A DNA stretch of 64,000 nt, from NCBI GenBank assembly GCA_052034685.1, contig JBPOIH010000002.1, forward strand, positions 1 through 64,000, in the 5' to 3' direction. Made by a program: the position numbers and the translations under genes. This document shows positions 56,880 through 64,000 of this stretch, piece after piece. Positions within the stretch are counted from its first letter, which is position 1, and every line of letters begins with the position of its first letter. Under the pieces are notes generated by a model that worked only from the letters and a program-made list of their open reading frames with translations, was not told the DNA's origin and ran no database searches. The stretch comes from CAYUUR01 sp052034685. GTDB taxonomy: Bacteria > Patescibacteriota > Saccharimonadia > Saccharimonadales > CAYUUR01.

Positions 56880-58211
56880 ATGGATCAAGAGCCGCAAACT
56901 CCTAACACAGACGAACAACCAAGTGCGCCGCCCCCTCCGACACCGCCAATTAAGACAGAGGATGAGCTGTTTCAATCAGCTGGTCAACACATGGAAATGG
57001 AATCATCACCAGAGGTTGCACCAAACCCCGTAGTTGCGCCCAAGAAATCAAAAAAGAAGCCTATCGTCGCCGTTATTGTCCTAGTGGCATTGCTGGCCGG
57101 TGCAGGAGTTGTAGGCTATCTGCTCACGCAGGATCGACCGGCCGAGACACCTGCCGCAACCGTACAGCCGGCCGAAACCAAACCCGTAGCACTTACCTAC
57201 GAGCCAAACACTGTAACTTATACTTACCGCGCAAAGTCCTCTGACCCCGTAGCAGTATTCACACGTCCAGCTGCCGGTGGTGAACGCAAAGAGATCCAAC
57301 AACTGACGCGCGACAGCATCATAACGGCTTCAGATACTTCTGGGCCGAATAGTGCATTTGTTGACGGCAGCACCATTTACGTCAGCACAGATAACGGAGA
57401 AACCTACAAAAAAGTGTTTGAAGGAGAAGCCGGCGCGCAAGTGACTAGTCTCAAATTTGACGCAGACAATACCGGTTTGGCATTCGGCTACCTTAAAAGT
57501 GACAAACCAAAAAATGAAGTCAGAACAATTGATATGTCTGGCCAGAATGCTAAAACACTATTCACTGCAGACACCGCTGGCGCCTACATATTGGGGTGGT
57601 CAAGCAAAGCAGAACGCATGGTATACCAAACAGGCTGTTACAACTGTGATGGCAGGCCAGAAAACACCTACAGCTTTGATACCAAAAGCACCAAGCGGAC
57701 TGCGCTACTCGAGGACGTAAAAGCTAATGAACTCGCCAGCATTTCAGTTTCAAGCGACACATCACTGATGATCTATATTGTAGGCGTCTATCCAACTAAC
57801 TCTGATGATCCACTGCCGGCGCTGGTCCCACCTTACGTCGTGAACCTCATAAAGCTAAGCGGCACGGACAAACCTACTGAGATTGCGCGCATTGGTAACG
57901 CAGGTGAAAAAAACTCTAACGGTACACTCTTAACCCGAACAACTCTGGCTGGCTTCACAGCTGGCACCAACACACCGTACTACACCGCCGACAAACAGCT
58001 CTTCCTGGTGAAGGCAAACGAAGGACTGCTCTTCTACGAATCGGCAGATGTCATAGAAAATGTTGATTACATAAGCGACAAGTATGTCATTTCGAGAACC
58101 GGTGACCCGAGTGATTTCACCATGGCTAACTACGATACTGCCACCAAGAAATCAGTAACTATCCTCCAAGGTGACAACAACACCACTATCTTTGGCGTCA
58201 CAACCGACTAA
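56880..58211 (+). CDS. membrane-anchored beta-propeller-like protein
   Basis: A 443-residue protein: a Pro/Glu-rich cytoplasmic N-terminus, a basic KKSKKKP stop, one membrane helix (IVAVIVLVALLAGAGVVGYLL, about 61-81) and an extracellular part of about 340 residues with repeated blades (YVSTDNGETYKKVFEGEAG, LKFDADNTGLAFGYLKSD, GWSSKAERMVYQTGC), resembling TolB/WD40-type propellers. Function unknown; probably a surface sensor or scaffold. Confidence 0.72.
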   Translation: MDQEPQTPNTDEQPSAPPPPTPPIKTEDELFQSAGQHMEMESSPEVAPNPVVAPKKSKKKPIVAVIVLVALLAGAGVVGYLLTQDRPAETPAATVQPAETKPVALTYEPNTVTYTYRAKSSDPVAVFTRPAAGGERKEIQQLTRDSIITASDTSGPNSAFVDGSTIYVSTDNGETYKKVFEGEAGAQVTSLKFDADNTGLAFGYLKSDKPKNEVRTIDMSGQNAKTLFTADTAGAYILGWSSKAERMVYQTGCYNCDGRPENTYSFDTKSTKRTALLEDVKANELASISVSSDTSLMIYIVGVYPTNSDDPLPALVPPYVVNLIKLSGTDKPTEIARIGNAGEKNSNGTLLTRTTLAGFTAGTNTPYYTADKQLFLVKANEGLLFYESADVIENVDYISDKYVISRTGDPSDFTMANYDTATKKSVTILQGDNNTTIFGVTTD

Positions 58212-58513
58212 TCGAGCTCGATTGCCAAAGACTTTTTAACCACTTTCTTATTTACAGAATTCTGGAAAAGTCTGTATGCATCACGGTTTTCCTTTACGTA
58301 TATCATTTTAATCCCAAGTTCTTGATCGCAGCCCTGGCATACAAGTTTGGATTCTTTTGGCGTCAGGTTGATCATTCTATCAACATACATGCGTTTGAGT
58401 GGTCCTGGTCCATCCTTTTGGTATAGACAAATGTGGTCGTCACATTTCTCACAGGTAACATCGATGATCCTTGACCAGCCTCCTCTTGCTTCGCTGTAAG
58501 CGTCTTTTTTCAT
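58208..58513 (-). CDS. small zinc-finger-like protein
   Basis: A 101-residue protein from the ATG at 58513, which is six bases after TATAAT (leaderless); the frame open further upstream crosses a terminator. It has VTCEKCDDHICLY and KLVCQGCDQELGI, two CxxC pairs. The layout resembles stand-alone treble-clef or zinc-ribbon proteins. It overlaps the end of the convergent propeller gene by four bases. Confidence 0.68.
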   Translation of the reverse strand: MKKDAYSEARGGWSRIIDVTCEKCDDHICLYQKDGPGPLKRMYVDRMINLTPKESKLVCQGCDQELGIKMIYVKENRDAYRLFQNSVNKKVVKKSLAIELD

Positions 58514-58525
58514 AGTGCAATTATA

Positions 58526-58553
58526 ACAAAAGACGTCGGGAAGGACGTCTTTG
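58526..58553 (-). terminator. terminator of displaced tRNA-Gly 3' end
   Basis: AAAGACGTC, 6 bases, GACGTCTTT with a T run on the minus strand. It follows the tRNA-Gly 3'-end remnant at 58565-58581, as a tRNA terminator would, and lies just upstream of the promoter at 58520. Confidence 0.75.
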
Positions 58554-58564
58554 TGACTGGCTCG

Positions 58565-58747
58565 TGGTGCGGGTGGAGAGACTATCTGATAAATCAGATG
58601 CACCGGCAGCGCATGCTCGGAGCAAGCTCCTGTGCGTGCACTTTGTCTTCGAACTCGTGCTACGCCCAGTAGAGTTCGATTACTTGTTCACATACCAATC
58701 CTTTACTCTCGCGCAGCGAGAACAAAGGATTGGTGCGGGTGGAGAGA
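58565..58747 (-). repeat. tRNA-associated mini-element, 3' side of tRNA-Gly
   Basis: Identical 17-bp copies of the tRNA-Gly 3' end (58565-58581 and 58731-58747), 166 bases apart. From the tRNA outward: a terminator palindrome starting at the CCA, then AATCGAACTC, the core hairpin CACAGGAGCTTGCTCCGAG (within 58610-58639), an ATCTGAT TT ATCAGAT hairpin, and AGTCTC joined to the acceptor copy. Module order and size match the tRNA-Glu element, and the distal copy is followed by a second terminator. Confidence 0.82.
58694..58733 (-). terminator. tRNA-Gly terminator including the CCA end
   Basis: ACCAATCCTTTGTTCTCG pairs with CGAGAGTAAAGGATTGGT around a short loop. The 5' arm begins with the encoded CCA of tRNA-Gly. 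Confidence 0.78.
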
Positions 58748-58805
58748 ATCGAACTCTCGTCTCCAGCTTGGAAGGCTAGCATATTAGCCACTATACAACA
58801 CCCGC
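58731..58805 (-). tRNA. tRNA-Gly (UCC)
   Basis: Minus-strand cloverleaf: acceptor GCGGGTG with CACCCGC, anticodon stem-loop CTAGC CTTCCAA GCTGG with anticodon TCC, T arm GAGAG TTCGATT CTCTC, CCA encoded. TATAAT lies about 25 bases upstream in the minus-strand leader. Confidence 0.94.
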
Positions 58806-58848
58806 AAAGTGTCGATTGACCACGCTATTATAACAGAGACAGCCTGGT

Positions 58849-59430
58849 CTATCCAGTGATGAGCTTCTCGAGCAAGTCGCCCAAAACGTAGGCAAGGCCT
58901 GCCGCAATCACGCCCAGTACGAGTGTTTCCATGATAGAACGTACCCGTGGAGCTTGAGCCACGCGACTTTTAAGCAAACCAATGCCAACAAACGCCAATG
59001 CCGTCATAAAGGCCGTTAAGTAGAATGCATCCATGTTGTTCATTCCAAGATCAAAGATAAAGTCAGCAGTAAACACCAGCAACGGCACCAACCCTACGAG
59101 GATAAACGAAGCATAGGTGGTAACACCATTCACTGCAGGTGACGGCTCATCGGCAATTGATTCACCCTTCTTTTCCATAAGTTGCTGCTCTGATTTGGTA
59201 GATAGATACGATCCGACTCCCATCGAGAAGCCGTCAGCAATCAAGTTAGCAAAGCCGAGCACCAACAAAATTTTGGCCTCAAAGCGCGCGCCAGTTGCAC
59301 CAGCTACAACCGCAAACGTTGTAACTGCCCCATCGATACCGCCATATACAAACTCACTCAAATAATCTTCTAAGTGTTGTCGAGCCTTTTGATATGGGGA
59401 TTTTTTGGTAGTTTTTTTCTGTGTAGTCAT
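58849..59430 (-). CDS. VIT1/CCC1-type iron/manganese transporter
   Basis: A 193-residue protein with four or five membrane helices. FVYGGIDGAVTTFAVVAGAT, then FANLIADGFSMGVGSYLSTK, are the VIT/CCC1 signatures, followed by a charged cytosolic stretch and a C-terminal helix pair. It would move Fe2+ or Mn2+ across the cell membrane. TATACT ends seven bases before the ATG at 59430 (leaderless); the GTG at 59436 is too close to the box. Confidence 0.9.
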   Translation of the reverse strand: MTTQKKTTKKSPYQKARQHLEDYLSEFVYGGIDGAVTTFAVVAGATGARFEAKILLVLGFANLIADGFSMGVGSYLSTKSEQQLMEKKGESIADEPSPAVNGVTTYASFILVGLVPLLVFTADFIFDLGMNNMDAFYLTAFMTALAFVGIGLLKSRVAQAPRVRSIMETLVLGVIAAGLAYVLGDLLEKLITG

Positions 59431-59443
59431 GCTCACTAGTATA

Positions 59444-60088
59444 TCAGATAAGTTGCAGCGTATTCAGGCCGGCAACAACAACCAGCGGCACCAAGACATT
59501 ATCCATTCCCAGCACACCAACATTTTCCATGAAGGCTGCAATGAGCGGTAGCCAAATGACAATCCAGATATTTGCCAGCGCATATGATGAACCCTGCATC
59601 AATACCACATAACCGATCAGCAGAAATGAAATAACCAGGAACGTAACCGTACCAACCACACTCTTCTTATACGTAAACACACGGTAGTGCCGTCGCTCAC
59701 CATAAATAGTGCCAAATATAGCTGCAAACCCATCAGCCAAGGCAAGGTGCAACACGGCAACTGTAAATACAAGTTCTGTAGACGCGAGCAAAGAAGCCAT
59801 TAGAATGCCCACCGGGAACAATAATTCACCGTGAGTTTTTCTCTTCACTTCATGGATAGCTTTAAAGGTGTTTAGTCTTTGCGAAACAAGTACCACCAAG
59901 AAGAACGCCACGCACATAACCCTGATCTCCTGCCAGGTCATAAAGTACGGCCAAAAGGCTACGTACATGCCCACGGTGACATGCACTAACTTGCGACCAA
60001 CCTCGCCCCTCACGTGCTGTGCGCGCCACAGGTACTCAGACAAAACCAGAAGGAACAGCACACCGGCAATGGCGAATAGATAGTTCAT
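59444..60088 (-). CDS. phytol/dolichol kinase-like membrane protein
   Basis: A 214-residue protein with six or seven membrane helices. GRKLVHVTVGMYVAF at the N-terminus and LALADGFAAIFGTIYGERR plus KKSVVGTVTFLV match the VTE5/SEC59/diacylglycerol kinase-type CTP-dependent lipid kinases. It may phosphorylate a polyprenol or diacylglycerol for envelope recycling. AGGAG lies 3 bases before the ATG. The transporter gene follows after 14 bases with its own promoter. Confidence 0.78.
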   Translation of the reverse strand: MNYLFAIAGVLFLLVLSEYLWRAQHVRGEVGRKLVHVTVGMYVAFWPYFMTWQEIRVMCVAFFLVVLVSQRLNTFKAIHEVKRKTHGELLFPVGILMASLLASTELVFTVAVLHLALADGFAAIFGTIYGERRHYRVFTYKKSVVGTVTFLVISFLLIGYVVLMQGSSYALANIWIVIWLPLIAAFMENVGVLGMDNVLVPLVVVAGLNTLQLI

Positions 60089-60114
60089 TGACTCCTATTA
60101 TACGTCGTGAGAGT

Positions 60115-60423
60115 TTACTTCGCTAGGTGCTTCTGCTTACGTAATACCACGATCAGTACAGCGCTGAAAGCCAGGACAGACGCAGCAGCCACAAAGTACT
60201 GTGTGGGTTGCCCAGTATCTGCGAGATCACTATCGCCTGAGGCGCTTGTTTCATTCAGACTGTGATAAGCCGAAAATTCTGATGTCGAGCCGTGACTGTA
60301 AGTACTAGGATCAGGATTTATTTCTGCTGCAAAAGACGACTCAGGTACAAATAGAGAAATGGACACGAGCATGAGTACTGCAACTATTATTTTATTCACA
60401 GTCCGATACATACGGTGGCCCAT
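60115..60423 (-). CDS. small secreted protein with LADTG anchor
   Basis: A 102-residue protein: signal peptide (IIVAVLMLVSISLFVPESSFAAE), a Ser/Thr-rich stretch of about 35 residues (STYSHGSTSEFSAYHSLNE), LADTG, a hydrophobic helix and a basic RKQKHLAK tail. The Ser-rich stretch and anchor are nearly the same as the C-terminal end of the 62371-64000 protein (YGSTSEFSSFTNLSE, LADTG). The start (60423 or 60411) overlaps the end of the anchorless beta-helix gene, so it may supply an anchor in trans or be the split-off end of that protein. Confidence 0.7.
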   Translation of the reverse strand: MGHRMYRTVNKIIVAVLMLVSISLFVPESSFAAEINPDPSTYSHGSTSEFSAYHSLNETSASGDSDLADTGQPTQYFVAAASVLAFSAVLIVVLRKQKHLAK

Positions 60424-62311
60424 TTCCCCTTCGTAGATTATCCGTGCAGTTATTGTTTCTCCACAGCACAGTGGCGGTTGCGGAAACAGTCAAGTTATCA
60501 TCAATATTAGTTACTCCCGAGAAAACGTGCTCGGCATTATCCTCACTACCATCAACTATAAAGCTACCCATGTGCTGCTTACCTTCACCATAACCTAGAT
60601 TGCCAAGCTGATCGTTTAGATAGAAATCCAAACGATACCCCACCAAGTCTTCAGCACGTAGTGATGAACCATCTTCACTATCTTCAATTAAGCCTGCGGT
60701 GAAGTCGTAGTTAATAGTAAGTTCTGTGCCATTGCTACGTGAACTATTGATAACTGGATAATTAATGTAATTATTGGCCTGATCGGATGGATAGGTAAGG
60801 ATAAACGCACGATTATCATTCGGGCCCGTATCAACATCCGCGACATTGTCGTTCGCAGAATCATGAGCTAGATTGATACCTAAGTTCTCATTGCCAAATA
60901 TACTGTTGCCTATTACGGAAACACCAAACACGTCAGCGCCTGGAGACTGGAAGATTTGCACTCCATCGTTACCATTACCGGCAATTACGTTACCTTCGGT
61001 GCTGTCGCCGCCGATCTCAATGCGATAAATACTTTGGGCCCCACCGCAAGGTGACGCTGTAGTAGTCTCATTTACTTGGACCCCATTCTGAGTATTTCCA
61101 TAGCCCTCGGCGATCAATCCTTCAGTATTAGTCCCAATGTAATTGCCCTGAACAACACCCCGCTGGTTGACCGTTGCGGAGCAGCTATTATCTGTCTCTA
61201 GATTGTTGTAAATCCTTACACCATTGTTACCGTTGGCAGATATTACGTTACGTTCGGCCGGCGTATCGCCACCAATCCGATAATCTGTAATAGGCGAATT
61301 TGCCCGTACCCCATTACCTAGATTACCTAACGGCAGGCCCGAAACAGATAACCCTATGTAGTTTCCAATTATGCTAACGTCTCCCTGTTCATATGTGTAG
61401 AATCGTATTCCGTCGTTTGTGTTCCCAGATATAACGTTTGTTTCAATAGTTACCTCAGCGAGATTTCCTATCAGTCCATCGTCTTGCTGGAGCGCATTGG
61501 TACCGGATGAATCTGTGCCGATTAAGTTATCCTTGATACTTGTTGTGGGGTGTGAAGAATCACCAATAATACCAACCGCACTTGTCGTGATTAGATTATT
61601 CTCTATCGAAAGCCCTTCAATAATACTTCCGACGTTAATGCCTATTGTGGTGTCTAGACTGGCGGTACCCTGAGTATTTGTACCAATATAGTTACAATTT
61701 ATTGATATGTCTGTGTCGGCCCCACTACCAAAACTATCTGTACCAACGTTAATTGCCCTGAACTCACTATTCCATGACGTGTCGTGATTGATCACTAGTC
61801 CTCGTATAGTTGTATTGCTCGCTTCACCAAGACCTGATGAATCAATTATAAAAGCAGTGCCGTACGAATCGGCTAGATCATCTACATATGTAACCTCAAT
61901 GAGTAAATTGTGTGGGGTATTAGATGTGCTTGGAAGAGCTGGTACTAAGTCACCACAGCTCGCTCCTGGCTGACTCGTCCCATCAATCAGGACTGTTTCC
62001 GTAATGACAGGTAGAGCAGTATCGAGTGAAATCCGATGCACCCCGGCACCGGCTATCGCAAAGTTGATCGTGTCGCTACCGTCAAGCATGTTTGCCTCTT
62101 CTATCGCTGCACGCAACGTGCAGTTACCCGATCCGTCATCGCATATACCATTACCCGCATCGCTATCAGTAGTGTCAAGTATCGAATCTACCTGCAATGT
62201 CGCGGCAGACGCCTGGGGGCTGAAAAGAAAGCTTGAGAACACGACGCCAACCATAAGGATAAAAAATCCAACAAAATATGTGTTCCGCCTACTCAATGTT
62301 TTGCCCTTCAT
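60392..62311 (-). CDS. secreted beta-helix protein, CSLREA-like N-terminus
   Basis: A 639-residue exported protein. It has a signal peptide (about residues 1-36, ending SPQASAA), a CSLREA-type domain (CDDGSGNCTLRAAIEEAN, near residue 60) and then a long parallel beta-helix with repeats such as NYIGLSVSGLPLGNLGNGV and VISGNTNDGIRFY, and a C-terminal calcium- or beta-sandwich-like part (YRLDFYLNDQLGNLGYGEG). Unlike its upstream paralogue it has no LADTG anchor; the short anchor protein follows in overlap. A role in adhesion or polysaccharide binding is likely. Confidence 0.82.
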   Translation of the reverse strand: MKGKTLSRRNTYFVGFFILMVGVVFSSFLFSPQASAATLQVDSILDTTDSDAGNGICDDGSGNCTLRAAIEEANMLDGSDTINFAIAGAGVHRISLDTALPVITETVLIDGTSQPGASCGDLVPALPSTSNTPHNLLIEVTYVDDLADSYGTAFIIDSSGLGEASNTTIRGLVINHDTSWNSEFRAINVGTDSFGSGADTDISINCNYIGTNTQGTASLDTTIGINVGSIIEGLSIENNLITTSAVGIIGDSSHPTTSIKDNLIGTDSSGTNALQQDDGLIGNLAEVTIETNVISGNTNDGIRFYTYEQGDVSIIGNYIGLSVSGLPLGNLGNGVRANSPITDYRIGGDTPAERNVISANGNNGVRIYNNLETDNSCSATVNQRGVVQGNYIGTNTEGLIAEGYGNTQNGVQVNETTTASPCGGAQSIYRIEIGGDSTEGNVIAGNGNDGVQIFQSPGADVFGVSVIGNSIFGNENLGINLAHDSANDNVADVDTGPNDNRAFILTYPSDQANNYINYPVINSSRSNGTELTINYDFTAGLIEDSEDGSSLRAEDLVGYRLDFYLNDQLGNLGYGEGKQHMGSFIVDGSEDNAEHVFSGVTNIDDNLTVSATATVLWRNNNCTDNLRRGNGPPYVSDCE

Positions 62312-62370
62312 AATACTTATGCTAAGTATACCAAACGTAGTTAAAATACAGAAAGTTAACGCGCTGGTAG

Positions 62371-64000
62371 TTATCTGGTAGCGATTGATGTCCTGCTTCT
62401 GACGGAAAACACCAATCCACCTACACTCAGTAATATGGCTACGGCAACTAGCGCGCTCGTTCTTGACGCTCCAGTATCGGCCAGGGTATTTGCTGGATCC
62501 TCACTGAGGTTGGTAAATGAAGAGAACTCTGAGGTAGAACCATAAATGTAACTCCCTTCAGCGGGCGTATACTCAGCAGCACTGACTGTGGGCATAAAGA
62601 AATCTTTAATCCGACTAACGACGCTGTGTTCAGGTGCCGCACTAGGAAGTATATACATGCCAAAACCTGGATCTCCTTCTTCTGGGATAAATGAATCGGT
62701 GGTAAGCAGTGTTGCGGTTGCAGAGATATTCACGTCATCGCCCAGCGCTACATCGGTTACAAAGGTGTGTTCGGCAGCCGATTCATCTCCATTCACATAG
62801 AAGTAACCCAAGTGTGTTTTACCCTGCCCATAGCCAGACGGGTCTTCACTGTCGTTTAGGTAAAAATCAAGCCGATAGCCAACAACGTCGATCGTCCCAT
62901 CATCTTCCTTGGCATCAAAATCGTATACAACTTTCACATAGTCTTCACCATACACAGCGCTGGTTACTTCTGGGTAAGCCACGAAGTGATTAGCTTGCTC
63001 AGCGGGGTAAGTTGCTGGATCAGCAGTATTCTTGGTTGCTGGGCCAGTTTCTACATCGGCCACTCCGTCGTTATCGGTGTCGGTCGCCAAATTTATACCC
63101 AAACCGCCATTACTATGAATACTGTTCGGCAATATGGCGATATTGAATACGTCAGAGCCACCACACAGATATGTATCACCGTCGTACTCATCAAACTCAT
63201 CATCGCACGTCTCATCAGGCTGGCTATATATCTGCACACCGTCCCCTTCGTTACCAGCAATTACGTTTTGCTCACCGGGATTATCGCCGCCGATTGCGTG
63301 ATTAAAAACAGATACACCGCCGCCGCAATCTTGCGTGAAAATCTCGTTAGCTTGAACTCCTGCACCACCATTTCCATAGCCGTCAGCAACTTCTCCACCC
63401 ACGTTTAACCCAATGTAATTCCCAGTTACGCGCGAGTTTCTGGTGACCGAACAGCCATCATTATAGATATGCACTCCGGCGTTTGTATTTGCGGAGATTA
63501 CATTCCTGTCTTCAAGGCTATCCCCACCAATAACCGAAAAGATATCTGTGCCTACAGAATCTGTGTCTGTAAACACCTCAACCCCATCCGTACCGTTACC
63601 TGCCGGTTGACCGCTAGCGTCTAAGCCAATGTAATTCCCAGTAATCGTAGCGCCCTGTTGACGCACTCTGACGCCAGTATAATCATTACTATAGATAGTA
63701 TTGTTGTGAATAACGGAATTGGCTAACGCTGAGACGCCATCCCTGTTGCCGTGTATCAAATTGTCACGAAGCGTGTAGCTCCCGCCATCCAAACCAGAGA
63801 TATTTGCACCGAACAAAGAATTATCTCGAAGCGTGTTATCTGATGCTTCTCCTGTACCATCAGATACAGATATGCCAGTCCCGTCGTTATTTGCAACTAG
63901 GTTTGAGGTTATCGTCAATGATGTAGATGAACTAGACTGGATCCCCTCGGAACCATTACCGACACTATCGCCATTCATATTGGCACCAATATAATTGTTC
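62371..64000 (-). CDS. beta-helix surface protein with LADTG anchor (5' end missing)
   Basis: At least 543 residues; the frame remains open to the right edge (codons before the internal Met at 63978 read NNYIGAN, part of a repeat), so the N-terminus lies outside. It has beta-helix repeats (NYIGLDASGQPAGNGTDGV, NYIGLNVGGEVADGYGNGG), a YRLDFYLNDSEDPSGYGQG domain, a Ser-rich linker and LADTGASRTSALVAVAILL with a basic tail. It is a tandem paralogue of the 60392-62311 protein, 60 bases apart, and carries the anchor that one lacks. Confidence 0.82.
   Translation of the reverse strand, partial: NNYIGANMNGDSVGNGSEGIQSSSSTSLTITSNLVANNDGTGISVSDGTGEASDNTLRDNSLFGANISGLDGGSYTLRDNLIHGNRDGVSALANSVIHNNTIYSNDYTGVRVRQQGATITGNYIGLDASGQPAGNGTDGVEVFTDTDSVGTDIFSVIGGDSLEDRNVISANTNAGVHIYNDGCSVTRNSRVTGNYIGLNVGGEVADGYGNGGAGVQANEIFTQDCGGGVSVFNHAIGGDNPGEQNVIAGNEGDGVQIYSQPDETCDDEFDEYDGDTYLCGGSDVFNIAILPNSIHSNGGLGINLATDTDNDGVADVETGPATKNTADPATYPAEQANHFVAYPEVTSAVYGEDYVKVVYDFDAKEDDGTIDVVGYRLDFYLNDSEDPSGYGQGKTHLGYFYVNGDESAAEHTFVTDVALGDDVNISATATLLTTDSFIPEEGDPGFGMYILPSAAPEHSVVSRIKDFFMPTVSAAEYTPAEGSYIYGSTSEFSSFTNLSEDPANTLADTGASRTSALVAVAILLSVGGLVFSVRSRTSIATR

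Noticed and set aside
1..64000. CRISPR arrays, insertion sequences, prophage and rRNA genes
   Set aside because: No regularly spaced repeats, transposase, integrase, capsid or terminase genes, or rRNA sequence were seen.

Overview
The window looks like a chromosome segment of a Candidate Phyla Radiation bacterium, most likely Candidatus Saccharibacteria (TM7). This is an inference from gene content; no database search was run. Supporting signs are many small single-domain genes, scattered Mur-pathway genes (murD, murI, murB, and a murA fused to a helix-turn-helix domain), surface proteins ending in LPDTG/LADTG anchors, a glycine-rich fibre-like protein, and families such as DUF5661, DUF4287, DUF3152, DUF3467 and HdeD. 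UGA is a normal stop here (for example glyA), which argues against the UGA-recoding lineages. All six tRNA genes encode their CCA end.

Layout. 1-6.6 kb: surface and secreted proteins around tRNA-Glu. 6.7-17.7 kb: a membrane histidine kinase, single-domain response regulators, two LPG-synthase-like (DUF2156) proteins and an ornithine-decarboxylase-like enzyme. 17.7-21.1 kb: an operon of small peptide, membrane metalloprotease, ABC ATPase, ABC permease and small membrane protein, resembling a peptide maturation and export system. 21.4-25.7 kb: response regulator-murD, convergent with folD-phosphoribosyltransferase-murI, then a membrane protein. 26-38 kb, downstream of tRNA-Lys: a run of small accessory genes (Nudix, aminoglycoside-phosphotransferase-like, DUF402, P-loop kinases, HAD, YdcF-like, RdgB/HAM1-like, YdeI-like, PyrD), nearly all on the plus strand and mostly with their own promoters. 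38-52 kb: HdeD, CorA, Dabb, dUTPase, dCMP deaminase, HNH-tRNA-Arg, a DUF3152 protein, murB, glyA, HTH-murA and purD. 52.6-58.8 kb: tRNA-His, tRNA-Arg and tRNA-Gly with NADAR, degenerate Nudix and kinase genes. 58.8-64 kb: a VIT-type transporter, a polyprenol/phytol-kinase-like protein, and beta-helix surface proteins running off the right end.

The most striking signal is a family of hairpin-rich mini-elements beside tRNA genes (Glu, Gly, Lys, His, plus an orphan). Each tends to end in a copy of the neighbouring tRNA 3' end. Four share a 19-bp core, CGCAG NN GC T[T/C] GC NN CGAG, whose stem varies with compensating base changes. At tRNA-Glu and tRNA-Lys, protein genes lie between successive copies, as if tRNA 3' ends were insertion sites. 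A similar duplication of the 3' end of a response-regulator gene flanks three unknown genes at 14.8-16.6 kb.

A second global trait is leaderless expression. About 30 genes have a TATAAT-like -10 box 6-7 bases before the start codon and no Shine-Dalgarno sequence, while genes inside operons carry clear GGAG sites.
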